Of a stretch of 64,000 nucleotides of DNA, positions 16,265 to 25,631 are shown in pieces (positions within the stretch are counted from its first letter, which is position 1; every line of letters starts with the position of its first letter). The stretch lies in contig NZ_FODY01000017.1 in the NCBI RefSeq assembly GCF_900110485.1, forward strand, positions 1 to 64,000, read 5' to 3'. The position numbers and the translations under genes were made by a program. This stretch comes from Propionispora vibrioides (GTDB lineage: Bacteria > Bacillota > Negativicutes > Propionisporales > Propionisporaceae). Below the pieces are notes generated by a model that was not told where the DNA came from, did not search any database, and saw only the letters and a list, made by a program, of their open reading frames with translations.

Positions 16265-16656
16265 AAAAAATTGGGACACTCAATCAGGGGTTAAGTGAAG
16301 TGCTGGCCGGTATGGGCCATTACGATATGCTGGTCATTGCCGATGCCGGGCTGCCCATCCCGCCAGGGGTACGGCGGATCGATTTGGCACTGACGACAGG
16401 GGTGCCCGGTTTTGTGCAGACGCTGGCGGTTATTTTGTCGGAGCTGCAGGTGGAAAGCGCGGTGATTGCCGGAGAAATGGAAACCTGCAGTCCCGCCTTG
16501 CGGGAAAGGATTGGCGGCCTGCTGACAGGGATTCCGGTCGATACGGTGAGCCACGAAGAGTTAAAAAAACTGACCCGCCAGGCTGTGGCAGTCGTACGGA
16601 CCGGGGAATTTACGCCTTATGCCAACATCATTTTAAAATCCGGCGTGGTTTTTTAA
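16261..16656 (+). CDS. rbsD: D-ribose pyranase
   Basis: 131 aa, the usual RbsD length. [32 protein letters not shown] contains the catalytic His (GHYD) and the DAGLP motif; the C-terminal [12 protein letters not shown] is also typical. It interconverts beta-pyranose and furanose forms of ribose so that RbsK can act. Overlaps the rbsK stop by 4 bases, so it is translationally coupled. Confidence 0.95.
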   Translation: [131 protein letters not shown]

Positions 16657-16668
16657 GGAGGGAGAGCT

Positions 16669-18159
16669 GTGGAGGATAAACCGTTGCTTGCCATGAAGGG
16701 GATTGTTAAAGAATTTCCGGGGGTCAAGGCGCTTAAGGCAGTGGATTTTTCCCTGCAGCCCGGTGAAATTCATGCACTACTGGGGGAAAACGGTGCGGGA
16801 AAATCGACGCTAATGAAGGTGCTCAGCGGCGTATACAGCCAAGATGCCGGTGAAATTTGGCTGGATGGCCGGCAGGTACGGTTCGCCGGGCCGCGGGAGG
16901 CTCAGGCGCTGGGCATCGGCATTATCCATCAGGAGCTTAATCTGGTACCGGAGCTTACGGTAATGGAGAATATTTTTCTCGGCCGGGAGCCGCGTCATTC
17001 ATTCGGTTTTGTCGATAAGCGGACGATGGAGCGGGAAACGGCCGCCGTGCTGGCCAAGCTGGGAACGGACATCCGGCCCGAAACCGTAGTGTCCGAACTG
17101 AGTATCGGTGCTCAGCAAATGGTGGAAATCGCCAAGGCACTGGCCGGCAGGACCCGCATTCTTATTATGGATGAGCCGACGGCCGCGCTGACCGAACGGG
17201 AAACGGAGCGACTGTTCACTATCATCCGTCAGTTGGCAGCGGAGGGAGTCGGCATTGTATACATTTCTCACCGTATGGAGGAGCTGTTTGCCGTCAGCCA
17301 GCGGATTACCGTGATGCGGGACGGCAGCTATATTGGCACCGTGCCGACCGGGGAAATCAGCTTTGATCAACTGGTCAGAATGATGGTAGGCCGGGAGTTA
17401 ACCGACCGCTTTCCCAAGCAACCGGCGACAATTGGCCGGGAGGTTCTGCAGGTAGAGCGTTTGTCGCGGCAGGAAGTGCTCCGTGATGTTTCTCTCACCG
17501 TTCATGCCGGGGAAATCGTCGGTGTGGCCGGCCTAATGGGAGCCGGACGGACGGAGCTGGCCCGGGCGCTGTTTGGTGCCGATCCGATTGACAGCGGCCG
17601 TATCGTCGTTGACGGTCAGGCGCAGGCAATTCATTCGCCTCGTGACGCTATCGCTGCCGGCATTGGACTGATTACGGAAGACCGCAAACAGCAGGGGCTG
17701 GTGCTCTCTATGTCGGTGGGCGACAACCTGTCGCTAGCCGCACTCAAGGAGGTTTGCCGCCGCAGCTTTATCAGTGGCACTGCCGAAACCGGGGCGGTAC
17801 GGGAACAGATTGCTACGCTGAAGATCAAAACACCCAGCGGGGATCAACTGGTAAAGAATTTAAGCGGCGGCAATCAGCAAAAGGTGGTCATCGGCAAATG
17901 GCTGCTGACCAAACCGAAGGTGCTGATTATGGATGAGCCGACCCGTGGCGTCGATGTGGGGGCCAAGACAGAGATTTACCAGATTATGAATATGTTGACT
18001 GCTGCCGGGGTGGGGATTTTGATGATATCCTCCGAGCTGCCCGAAATTCTGGGGATGAGTGACCGTATTCTGGTCATGCATCGGGGGCGGATTGCCGGAG
18101 AACTGGCGGCAGCCGAAGCGACGCAGGAAGAGATTATGGCCTTTGCGGCAGGAGGGTAA
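16669..18159 (+). CDS. rbsA: Ribose ABC transporter ATP-binding protein
   Basis: 496 aa with two fused ATPase domains. First: Walker A GENGAGKST, signature LSIGAQQMVEIAKAL, Walker B ILIMDEP. Second: degenerate P-loop (GLMGAGRTELARALFG), LSGGNQQKVVIGKWL, VLIMDEPTRGVDVGAKTEIY. This is the sugar-importer RbsA/MglA design. Start is GTG 16669, 8 nt after AAGGAGGGAG. It powers import through RbsC with RbsB as binding protein. Confidence 0.94.
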   Translation: MEDKPLLAMKGIVKEFPGVKALKAVDFSLQPGEIHALLGENGAGKSTLMKVLSGVYSQDAGEIWLDGRQVRFAGPREAQALGIGIIHQELNLVPELTVMENIFLGREPRHSFGFVDKRTMERETAAVLAKLGTDIRPETVVSELSIGAQQMVEIAKALAGRTRILIMDEPTAALTERETERLFTIIRQLAAEGVGIVYISHRMEELFAVSQRITVMRDGSYIGTVPTGEISFDQLVRMMVGRELTDRFPKQPATIGREVLQVERLSRQEVLRDVSLTVHAGEIVGVAGLMGAGRTELARALFGADPIDSGRIVVDGQAQAIHSPRDAIAAGIGLITEDRKQQGLVLSMSVGDNLSLAALKEVCRRSFISGTAETGAVREQIATLKIKTPSGDQLVKNLSGGNQQKVVIGKWLLTKPKVLIMDEPTRGVDVGAKTEIYQIMNMLTAAGVGILMISSELPEILGMSDRILVMHRGRIAGELAAAEATQEEIMAFAAGG

Positions 18160-18163
18160 GACG

Positions 18164-19111
18164 GTGGCACATATGACAAGCATACGGGAAAAGGGAGCTG
18201 TGCTCCGAAAACTGGGACCGTTACTGGGCTTTATCGCGTTGTGCGCGATTCTCGCCGTAATATCCGACCGGTTTCTGACCGTCAGCAACCTGCTGAATGT
18301 GGCCCGGCAGATTTCACTCAACGCCATCATCAGTGTGGGCATGACGTTGGTTATTCTGACCGGCGGCATTGATTTGTCGGTTGGGTCCATCGTGGCCATG
18401 GCTGGCAGCCTGACCGCCGGACTGCTGCTGAGCGGCTGGGGCGCCGGCACCGCAATCGTGGCAGGCCTTGTCCTGGGAACGGTTTTGGGTTTGCTGAACG
18501 GACTTTTAATTACCAAGGGGAAAATACCGGCTTTTATTGCCACCATGGGGATGATGACCATTGTCCGGGGCTATACGCTGGTGTATACCGACGGACGGCC
18601 AATCACCGGCCTGAGTGAGGAATTTCGCTGGTTAGGCGGCGGCTATCTGGGAGGCATTCCGGTGCCGGTCATCATTATGGCGTTGATTTTTGCCGGTGCC
18701 TATATATTTTTGAAGCATAACCGGTTTGGCCGGTACATCTATGCCATTGGCGGCAATGAAGAGGCTGCCCGTCTGTCGGGCATTCAGACCAAATACATCC
18801 TGGCCGGTGTGTATGGTATTGCCGGGCTGCTGTCCGCCGTGAGCGGCATTATCCTGACTTCCCGGCTGAATTCGGCGCAGCCGACGGCGGGCATGGGCTT
18901 TGAAATGGATGCCATTGCCGCTGTCGTACTGGGTGGCACCAGCCTGTCGGGCGGTGTGGGGACGATTGGCGGTACATTGATCGGGGCCATGATTATCGGT
19001 GTACTGGATAACGGCCTTAATTTACTGAATGTTTCCTCTTTTTATCAACAGGTTGCCAAGGGGATTGTGATTCTTTTGGCAGTGCTGCTTGATCGTAAGA
19101 GAAGCAAATAA
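18164..19111 (+). CDS. rbsC: Ribose ABC transporter permease
   Basis: About 315 aa inner-membrane permease with 8-10 hydrophobic spans. The family stretches ILTGGIDLSVGSIVAMAG and GRYIYAIGGNEEAARLSG (the latter contacting RbsA) are present. GTG 18164 is chosen because GGAGGG of the rbsA end lies 7 nt before it; the longer frame starting at 18059 lies inside rbsA. Forms the membrane channel with RbsA. Confidence 0.93.
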   Translation: MAHMTSIREKGAVLRKLGPLLGFIALCAILAVISDRFLTVSNLLNVARQISLNAIISVGMTLVILTGGIDLSVGSIVAMAGSLTAGLLLSGWGAGTAIVAGLVLGTVLGLLNGLLITKGKIPAFIATMGMMTIVRGYTLVYTDGRPITGLSEEFRWLGGGYLGGIPVPVIIMALIFAGAYIFLKHNRFGRYIYAIGGNEEAARLSGIQTKYILAGVYGIAGLLSAVSGIILTSRLNSAQPTAGMGFEMDAIAAVVLGGTSLSGGVGTIGGTLIGAMIIGVLDNGLNLLNVSSFYQQVAKGIVILLAVLLDRKRSK

Positions 19112-19205
19112 AGAAAGAGGACTGACACGTTGGAAAGAGGAGGCGATGCCTGGAACGATCGGGTACCTTGTTCGGAAATTCTTATCAGAAAAAAGGGGGA
19201 GACGT

Positions 19206-20144
19206 ATGTTTACAGGTTTGCGTACGAAAAAGGTGTGGACTATCCTGACGGCCATGCTGGCCAGTATGTTTTTGCTTGCCGGGTGCGGCGGCGGTTCGGG
19301 TGGACAACAGGCTCAGACGGAGAAAAAGCAGGTGGTAGGTCTTTCGATTTCAACCCTGAACAACCCATTTTTTGTTGACTTGAAGGAAGGGGCCGAAGCG
19401 GCAGCCAAAGCGGCCAATATTGAGCTGGTCGTAATGGACGCGCAAAATGATGCGTCCAAGCAAATGGCCAACATTGAAAATCTGATTGAGAAAAAGGTCA
19501 ATGTGATTATTGTCAATCCGGTAGATTCCAAAGCCATTGTATCGGCGGTGGAAGCGGCTAACAAAGCTAATATTCCGGTGATTACCGTGGACAGAGGCGC
19601 TGAGGGCGGCAAAATTGTCAGCGCTATTGCCTCGGATAACGTGGCCGGCGGCAAGATGGCCGGACAGTATATTGTCGACAAGCTGGGCGGTAAGGGCAAA
19701 GTAGTGGAACTGGAAGGCGTACCGGGAACTTCGGCCGCCAATGACCGCGGCAAAGGCTTCAATGAAGCTATTAAAGCGGCTGCCGGCATCAGCGTGGTTG
19801 CCAAACAGCCGGCTGATTTTGACCGGGCTAAAGGGATGAAGGTTATGGAAAACATCCTGCAGGCCAATCCGGAGATTCAGGCTGTATTTGCCCATAACGA
19901 TGAAATGGCGCTGGGCGCGCTGGAAGCCATTAAGGCAGCTAACCGTACCGGTGTGATGGTAGTCGGCTTTGATGCCAATGCCGATGCTGTGAAGGCGGTC
20001 AATGAAGGAACGCTGGCAGCAACGGTAGCTCAAAAACCGAAAGATATGGGTAAAATCGCCATTGAAACTTCCTTGCAGGTTATTAAGGGAGAAACCGTTC
20101 AGCCGGCTATTCCGGTTGCGCTGGAACTAGTGGTTAAAAAATAA
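19206..20144 (+). CDS. rbsB: Ribose-binding lipoprotein
   Basis: 312 aa type-1 periplasmic binding protein. Lipoprotein signal with lipobox LLAGCG (about 17-22). The mature part begins VVGLSISTLNNPFFVDLKEG and has the RbsB-like AVFAHNDEMALGALEAI and VGFDANADAVKAV stretches. ATG 19206 has AAAAAGGGGGAG upstream. Last gene of the operon; a terminator follows at 20170. The 94-bp gap after rbsC may allow separate adjustment of RbsB level. Confidence 0.93.
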   Translation: MFTGLRTKKVWTILTAMLASMFLLAGCGGGSGGQQAQTEKKQVVGLSISTLNNPFFVDLKEGAEAAAKAANIELVVMDAQNDASKQMANIENLIEKKVNVIIVNPVDSKAIVSAVEAANKANIPVITVDRGAEGGKIVSAIASDNVAGGKMAGQYIVDKLGGKGKVVELEGVPGTSAANDRGKGFNEAIKAAAGISVVAKQPADFDRAKGMKVMENILQANPEIQAVFAHNDEMALGALEAIKAANRTGVMVVGFDANADAVKAVNEGTLAATVAQKPKDMGKIAIETSLQVIKGETVQPAIPVALELVVKK

Positions 20145-20169
20145 GCTGATTTGACTGGACTATAAAAAT

Positions 20170-20208
20170 AAACTACAGGCTGCCTGAGGGCGGCCTGTAG
20201 TTTATTTT
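20170..20208 (+). terminator. Terminator of the rbs operon
   Basis: Stem AAACTACAGGC / GCCTGTAGTTT followed by ATTTT, 25 bp after the rbsB stop. Confidence 0.9.
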
Positions 20209-20300
20209 GGGGCATAGTTGCGGCATGGAACCGGCGTTTGTCGGCGGTGATTATGGGATGAAAAAAGCAGGAAGATAGGAGGTGTATGCTGAATATACTG

Positions 20301-20463
20301 TAGTAGTCCACCAAGCCTAAATTCACAGTGTTCTTATCGCGAGATTTTCCGACCAGCTTTGTTGGCGTCGCCTTACATATGTCCGATATGTGCGGCTCCT
20401 TCGCCTAGCTGGACGGAAAATCTCGCGCAATTCAGCCTGCGACCTTAGGCTTGGTGGACTACT
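20301..20463 (+). repeat. Structured repeat, family B, copy B1
   Basis: Outer arms GTAGTCCACCAAGCCTAA (20303-20320) and TTAGGCTTGGTGGACTAC (20445-20462) pair perfectly. Inside are arms CGCGAGATTTTCC / GGAAAATCTCGCG, then CCAGCT / AGCTGG, and a tip hairpin ACATAT-GTCCG-ATATGT. TA precedes the left arm. The core matches copies at 30803, 33014 and 41801 (minus), whose arms differ. It ends 16 bp before the mqnE start codon. Confidence 0.85.
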
Positions 20464-20479
20464 GGAAAGGGAGTCTGTC

Positions 20480-21562
20480 ATGAATGCACATTTACACGCA
20501 ATCGAAACCAAAATAGGAGACGGAGTACGGTTGAGCAAGGAGGATGGTCTGGCCCTGTTCGCCTGCCAGGATCTTAGCTGGCTGGGCTATTTGGCCGATC
20601 AGGTGCGTCAGCGCATCAGCGGTGATTATGTTTACTTTAATGTAAACAGACATATTAATCTGACTAATATCTGCACCTCCCGGTGCAAATTCTGCGCCTT
20701 CGGCTGCGATGCCGACAGCCGCCAGGCTTACCAAATGAGCAAGGAGCGGGTGCTGGAAATCGCGCGGCAGGCCGCGACTGATCCGGACTTAAAGGAGCTG
20801 CATATTGTCAGCGGTCTGCATCCCGAATGGCCGTTTGACTATTATGTGGATGTGATAGCCAGCCTGAAACAGGCTTTACCCGGTATCCACTTGAAGGCCT
20901 TTACGGCAGTAGAGATTTGCCATTTTGCCAAGGTGTCGGGAAAACCGGTGCGGGAGGTTTTGCAAATCCTCCAGACGGCCGGGGTGGATTCATTACCCGG
21001 CGGCGGCGCGGAAATCCTGTCCGACCGGGTACGGCAAATGCTTTGCCCCAATAAAGCTACCGCGGCCGAATGGCTGCAAGCCAGTTACGAGGCGCACCGC
21101 CTGGGGCTAAAGAGCAATGCCAGCATGCTGTACGGCCATGTGGAAACGCTGGAGGAGCGGGTGGACCATCTGCTGGCGCTCAGGGCGCTGCAGGATGAAA
21201 CCGGCGGCTTTCAAACGTTTATCTGCTTTCCGTTTCACTCGAAAAATACCGAATTGGGGCATTTGGCGCGCACCAGCCAGTGGGACGATCTGAAAACCAT
21301 GGCGATTTCCCGGCTGCTGCTGGATAATTTTAAAAATATCAAGGCTTACTGGATTATGCTGACCCTCCCTTTGGCCCAATTAGCCCTGGGCTTTGGTGCC
21401 AACGATATGGACGGTACAGTGAGTGAGGAGAAGATTATGCATGCTGCAGGGGCCAAATCGGCGAAAAGTTTAGAAAAGACAACAATAATTGAAACGATCA
21501 GGCAAGTCGGCCGTATTCCGGTGCAACGTGATTCTATGTATAATATTTTAAAAGTGTTATAA
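20480..21562 (+). CDS. mqnE: Aminodeoxyfutalosine synthase (radical SAM)
   Basis: 360 aa. CTSRCKFC (CX3CX2C) binds the 4Fe-4S cluster; SGLHPEWPFDYYVD, KAFTAVEI and DSLPGGGAEI match MqnE better than MqnC. In the futalosine pathway it joins SAM and 3-(1-carboxyvinyl)oxybenzoate into aminodeoxyfutalosine on the way to menaquinone. ATG 20480 lies 7 nt after AAAGGGAG. The frame stays open upstream through the B1 repeat, which is not coding. No other mqn gene lies within the window. Confidence 0.88.
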   Translation: MNAHLHAIETKIGDGVRLSKEDGLALFACQDLSWLGYLADQVRQRISGDYVYFNVNRHINLTNICTSRCKFCAFGCDADSRQAYQMSKERVLEIARQAATDPDLKELHIVSGLHPEWPFDYYVDVIASLKQALPGIHLKAFTAVEICHFAKVSGKPVREVLQILQTAGVDSLPGGGAEILSDRVRQMLCPNKATAAEWLQASYEAHRLGLKSNASMLYGHVETLEERVDHLLALRALQDETGGFQTFICFPFHSKNTELGHLARTSQWDDLKTMAISRLLLDNFKNIKAYWIMLTLPLAQLALGFGANDMDGTVSEEKIMHAAGAKSAKSLEKTTIIETIRQVGRIPVQRDSMYNILKVL

Positions 21563-21577
21563 TATAGAAGATAGACG

Positions 21578-21612
21578 AAACAGCTGTAAGATTAGGGCGG
21601 CTGTTTTTCTTT
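21578..21612 (+). terminator. Weak terminator after mqnE
   Basis: Stem AAACAGC / GCTGTTT with a loop of about 15 nt, then TTTCTTTT. Short stem, so efficiency is uncertain. Confidence 0.5.
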
Positions 21613-21653
21613 TATTGCAGTTTATTGTCTTATTGGCGGAAAGGAAACCGGTT

Positions 21654-22583
21654 ATGCCAGGTATTGTGCAAGCGGAAAATTTGGGTAAGACTTATGGCGG
21701 CTTTAAAGCCTTGAAGGGGATATCCTTTACGATCGAAGAGCGGCAGTGTGTCGGCTTTCTCGGTCATAACGGCGCCGGCAAATCGACCACCATGCGCATG
21801 CTGTACGGCTTGTCTACTGTGGAGGAGGGTTCGCTGCACCTGTTCGGCCAGCCGGTGGCGCCGCTGACGCCGCCGGCGCTGAAAGCGCTGCTGGGCATTG
21901 TGCCGCAGGAGGACAATCTGGACGTGGAGCTGACGGTACTGGAGAATTTGGAGATTTACGGCGGTTATTTTGGACTCAGCCGCCAGGAGGCCCGCCAGCG
22001 GGGATTGGAGCTGTTGCAATTCATGGGGCTGGAGGACAAAGTGACGGCTACCGTGGAGTCGTTGTCCGGCGGTTCGAAACGCAAGCTGGTCATTGCCAGA
22101 GCGCTCCTCAACCGGCCGAAAATGATCATTCTGGATGAGCCGACTACCGGTCTGGACCCGCAGGCTCGCCGGCAGGTGTGGCAAAAGCTGAGACAGCTTA
22201 AGGCCGAGGGCGCTACCTTGGTGTTGACCACTCATTATATGGAGGAGGCGGCTCAGCTTTGCGACCGGTTGCTGGTGATGAACGAGGGGCTGATTTTGGC
22301 CGAGGGCAGTCCGGAGGAGCTGGTGAAACGGTATGTCCGGCCCTATGTGATTGAGGTGCGGGTGCCATCCGATCAGGTTCCGGCTGATTTTGCCGGTCAG
22401 GTGGCCCGGTTGGGCGGCGAGGCTGTTTATTTGGCCGATGACCTGTTTGTCTTTTGTGAGGATGGGGACCGGCTCTGGCGGGAATTGGCCAGCCTGGGTG
22501 TGCCGCAGCATGCCTGTTATCTGCGCAGCTCGCATCTGGAGGATGTGTTTTTGAAGCTGACAGGAAGGAGAGGCGAAGCATGA
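21654..22583 (+). CDS. ABC exporter ATPase, NodI-like
   Basis: 309 aa. Walker A GHNGAGKST, signature LSGGSKRKLVIARAL, Walker B MIILDEPTTGLDPQARR and the H-loop TTHYMEEA are present. Sequence and the partner permease next door resemble the NodI/NodJ (DrrA-type) exporters. Start ATG 21654 is 7 nt after GGAAAGGAAA. The stop overlaps the permease start in ATGA, so the pair is coupled. The exported substrate is unknown. Confidence 0.9.
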   Translation: MPGIVQAENLGKTYGGFKALKGISFTIEERQCVGFLGHNGAGKSTTMRMLYGLSTVEEGSLHLFGQPVAPLTPPALKALLGIVPQEDNLDVELTVLENLEIYGGYFGLSRQEARQRGLELLQFMGLEDKVTATVESLSGGSKRKLVIARALLNRPKMIILDEPTTGLDPQARRQVWQKLRQLKAEGATLVLTTHYMEEAAQLCDRLLVMNEGLILAEGSPEELVKRYVRPYVIEVRVPSDQVPADFAGQVARLGGEAVYLADDLFVFCEDGDRLWRELASLGVPQHACYLRSSHLEDVFLKLTGRRGEA

Positions 22584-23335
22584 CATTGCAGGTTCTGTCT
22601 GTCCTGAAACGGCATCTGACGGTGTTTCGCCGGACACTGATTACCAATGTAACCTATAGTCTGATTGAACCGCTGCTGTATCTTTCAGCCATGGGCTTCG
22701 GTGTAGGCAGCTACGTGGAGGCAATGGACGGTATGAGCTATATGCAGTTCATTGCGCCGGGCATGGTGGCTTCGTCGGCTATGTGGGCATCCACCTTTGA
22801 ATGCACCTACGGCAGTTTTATGCGGCTTCATTTTGAAAAGACCTTTCACGCTATGCTGGCGGCGCCTGTTTCGGTAGGCGACGTGGTGGCCGGTGAAATT
22901 CTGTTTGCCGCGATTAAAAATATCGTGTTTGGCTCGGTCGTGCTGGCCGTTGTTGCCGCATTGGGGCAGGTGCATTCACTTTGGGCCTTGCTGATCCCGC
23001 TGTTCCTGGTACTGCCGGGCCTGGTTTTTGCCATACTGGCACTGATTTATACAGGAAGTATAAAACATATTGATTATTTGAATTACTATATTACACTCTT
23101 TATTACGCCGCTTTTTTTGTTTTCCGGTGTATTCTTTCCGGCTTCTTCGCTGCCCGGCTGGGCGCAGGCGCTCCTGTGGGCCAATCCGCTGTTTCACACG
23201 GTGGAGGTTTGCCGGGCTCTGGCGTTAGGGCAGCTGGCGCCGGGACTGTGGAGCCATGTTAGCGTGTTGCTGGTGCTGACCGTCTTGCTGGCCAGACTGC
23301 CAGTTCGATTGATTAGCAGGCAGTTGATCAGTTAA
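22580..23335 (+). CDS. ABC-2 exporter permease, NodJ-like
   Basis: 251 aa inner-membrane protein with six likely spans. YMQFIAPGMVASSAMW, FECTYGSFMRL and LFLFSGVFFPASSLPGWAQ are characteristic of NodJ/DrrB-type permeases. Works with the ATPase encoded just upstream, with which it overlaps by 4 bases. Substrate unknown; in rhizobia the homologues export lipo-oligosaccharides, but no synthesis genes are nearby. Confidence 0.88.
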   Translation: MTLQVLSVLKRHLTVFRRTLITNVTYSLIEPLLYLSAMGFGVGSYVEAMDGMSYMQFIAPGMVASSAMWASTFECTYGSFMRLHFEKTFHAMLAAPVSVGDVVAGEILFAAIKNIVFGSVVLAVVAALGQVHSLWALLIPLFLVLPGLVFAILALIYTGSIKHIDYLNYYITLFITPLFLFSGVFFPASSLPGWAQALLWANPLFHTVEVCRALALGQLAPGLWSHVSVLLVLTVLLARLPVRLISRQLIS

Positions 23336-23458
23336 CGTTATGCCGGTGGCCATAATATGATACAATATACAGAAAAACTATAAATTGGCAGCACCTGCCG
23401 CCGTGCCCTCGCCCTAGCGGGGCAGACTGCCGTGAGACAATTTCAGGGAGGGTTTATT

Positions 23459-24355
23459 ATTAATTTTCAGCCGATTCGTTTAGCGGATAAACCGCTATTT
23501 GACAGTTTTCTTCGTAAACGGCGTTATGAAAACGCTCATTTTAGCTTTACTAATCTGTTTATGTGGCGCAGCGGATTCCAGGTGGAATGGGCGCTGCTTG
23601 GCGAACATCTCTGCATCCGGGCGGCCTGGGATGGCGAGCATTATATTCTGCCGCCCTTTGGTGCGCCCGATCAAGGCATGGGTGATGCTTTGGACCGTTT
23701 GGCGGAGCATTTTGCCGCCCAGGGATGGCCACTGGTCATTCGCGGGGCCGAGGCCTTTATGACCGAAGAATTGAATGCGCTGCGGCCGGGCCTGCTGCGG
23801 TGGGAAGCAGACGAGGATAATTTTGACTATGTTTACAACACCCAGGACCTGATTGATCTGTCGGGCCGCAAATATCATTCCAAGAAAAATCATCTAAACA
23901 GTTTTAAACGGTCCTACAGTGACTATTCCTATGTGCCGCTGACGCCTGATCTGGTTCCGGCCTGTCTGGAGGTGGCCCAAAATTGGTGGCTGCAGCAGCC
24001 AGACAGCGAGGATGTCAGCCTGAAGCTGGAGCAGCAGGCTATCGCCGACGCGCTGGGTAATATGGAGTATTTGGGTTTGAACGGCGGAGCCATCCTGCTC
24101 TCCGGGCAGGTTGCCGCGTTTACCTTCGGCGAGCGATTGAATGAGGATACGGCGGTTGCCCATGTGGAAAAGGGCAACCCGGAAATCCGCGGCGTATTTA
24201 CCGCTATCAATCAGGAATACTGCCGCAACACCTGGGCGCATATTCCTTATATCAACCGGGAAGAGGATATGGGCATTCCCGGTCTGCGCAAGGCGAAGCA
24301 GTCGTATCATCCGGTGACAATGATCAAGAAATATGTGGGTACTTTGCAGAAATAA
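23459..24355 (+). CDS. DUF2156-like acyltransferase-fold protein
   Basis: About 298 aa, similar to the phosphatidylglycerol lysyltransferase C-terminal (GNAT-like) family without the membrane part. It starts INFQPIRLADKPLFDSFL, the expected N-terminus of the family, and holds KYHSKKNHLNSFKRSY and the closing INREEDMGIPGLRKAKQSYHP. SD GGGAGGG (23446-23452) is followed 6 nt later by ATT 23459; the only conventional start is GTG 23432, which adds nine residues and overruns the SD. I take ATT as likely. Role unknown; members may transfer aminoacyl groups. Confidence 0.75.
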   Translation: MNFQPIRLADKPLFDSFLRKRRYENAHFSFTNLFMWRSGFQVEWALLGEHLCIRAAWDGEHYILPPFGAPDQGMGDALDRLAEHFAAQGWPLVIRGAEAFMTEELNALRPGLLRWEADEDNFDYVYNTQDLIDLSGRKYHSKKNHLNSFKRSYSDYSYVPLTPDLVPACLEVAQNWWLQQPDSEDVSLKLEQQAIADALGNMEYLGLNGGAILLSGQVAAFTFGERLNEDTAVAHVEKGNPEIRGVFTAINQEYCRNTWAHIPYINREEDMGIPGLRKAKQSYHPVTMIKKYVGTLQK

Positions 24356-24362
24356 ATAAAAG

Positions 24363-24395
24363 AAGCGGGCAGGAATACATCCTGTCCGCTTTTTC
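24363..24395. terminator. Bidirectional terminator
   Basis: Stem AAGCGGGCAGGA / TCCTGTCCGCTT with A run before and T run after, between converging genes. Confidence 0.88.
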
Positions 24396-24403
24396 AGGCA
24401 GCC

Positions 24404-25366
24404 TCAAGCGGGGCTGCCGTATTTATTGGCATAAAGTTTTATAAAAATAGCTATAATATCCGGATCAAACTGAGTGGCGGCGTTGCGTGTCAGCTGGCGG
24501 ATGGCCTCTTGATGGGATATACTTTCCCGGTACGGACGAGTGGAGGTCATGGCCTGATAGCTGTCGGCCACTGCGATAATCCGGGACCCCAGCGGGATGT
24601 CAGTGCCGGCTAAGGAACTGGGATAACCGGTGCCGTCCCAGCGGGCGTGATGGTGCAAAATGATATCCGACACATGGCTGAGAAAAGGAATGCCGGCGAT
24701 AATCCGTGCTCCGATGACCGGATGCTGCTTGATCATATCCCATTCTTCGTCGGTCAGTGGTTCGGGTTTATTTAGAATAGGTGTGGGAATGCCGATCTTG
24801 CCGATGTCATGCAAAATGGCGGCAAAATTAATCTGAAACAACTGATCGTCAGGCAGGTGCAGCGCCTGTCCGATATGTAAGGCGATGTCGGCCACTTCCG
24901 AGGAATGGCTGTAGGTATAAGTGTCCTTAGCCTCCAGGGCATTGATCAGTGATTCGATGACTGATAGCAGCATATTCTCCCGCTCATTGCTCAACCGGCA
25001 GGCCAGTTGATTGATTTGCGAAGCCAGAAGTGATAATTCGTCGCTGCCGTCGATTTCAAGATCGATGTCCAGTTTGCCGCTAGCTAGCTGCTGAATGGCC
25101 CGCTGGACCAGGCTGAGCCGGCGGGAAAAGTAGCGGGCTAGCAGGTAGCAGCACAGGGCGGAGCCGATACCGGCCACGGCAAAGGCGGTGACCAGATATT
25201 CGCCGGAGAGGAGGCTGCTGCTTACCGGGCTTTGTTGGATCAGGATGTCGGCCGGAGCATGGAAGAGCAGGCTGGCAATCATAAACAGCGAAAATAGGCA
25301 GCAAAACATACAGGTATAGAAAAACTTGGTCCGCAGCGGAAACAGATAGTGGGTAACCATATACAC
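24404..25366 (-). CDS. Membrane HD-GYP protein, c-di-GMP phosphodiesterase
   Basis: 320 aa. Two transmembrane spans (about 15-36 and 55-77), a HAMP-like segment (about 78-130), then an HD-GYP domain with HDIGKIGIP, KQHPVIGARI and HHARWDGTGYP. HD-GYP proteins degrade c-di-GMP; the GYP is present here as GTGYP. The short region between the spans may be an extracytoplasmic sensor. Convergent with the DUF2156 gene. One of three c-di-GMP-related genes between 24 and 39 kb. Confidence 0.88.
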   Translation of the reverse strand: MYMVTHYLFPLRTKFFYTCMFCCLFSLFMIASLLFHAPADILIQQSPVSSSLLSGEYLVTAFAVAGIGSALCCYLLARYFSRRLSLVQRAIQQLASGKLDIDLEIDGSDELSLLASQINQLACRLSNERENMLLSVIESLINALEAKDTYTYSHSSEVADIALHIGQALHLPDDQLFQINFAAILHDIGKIGIPTPILNKPEPLTDEEWDMIKQHPVIGARIIAGIPFLSHVSDIILHHHARWDGTGYPSSLAGTDIPLGSRIIAVADSYQAMTSTRPYRESISHQEAIRQLTRNAATQFDPDIIAIFIKLYANKYGSPA

Positions 25367-25580
25367 TCCTGATGTCGTAATTAATGATAGGCTGATACCG
25401 TACTGGACAAGGCTGTTGAGTTACATAATCTTATATTAATATTTCTTTGCAAAGTGGCAATTACCTTCCCCTTTTTGAGCTGGTCCGCTAATTTTGCGGC
25501 GAGGTGAAAAATAGGCAGGCGACAGCGGGACAATATGATATAATAGGGATATTACGTTGCTTTAACAGGAGGTAGCGTCC

Positions 25581-25631
25581 ATGTATAGGAAGCCTTTATT
25601 TGAAAATGATGTTCCGGCTGTACGCGCTTAA
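25581..25631 (+). CDS. Possible 16-codon leader ORF before eamA
   Basis: ATG 25581 follows AACAGGAGGTAG at good spacing and reads MYRKPLFENDVPAVRA then stop. A TATAAT-like -10 lies at about 25539. After the stop a GGGGAG...CTCCCC hairpin (about 25637-25663) and a second SD lead to the EamA gene. This could be a leader peptide or the stub of a decayed gene. The strong SD is the only evidence. Confidence 0.35.
   Translation: MYRKPLFENDVPAVRA

Noticed and set aside
21630-22637. 335-codon minus-strand frame over the NodI-like gene
   Set aside because: Shadow of an ABC ATPase with all motifs; no SD.
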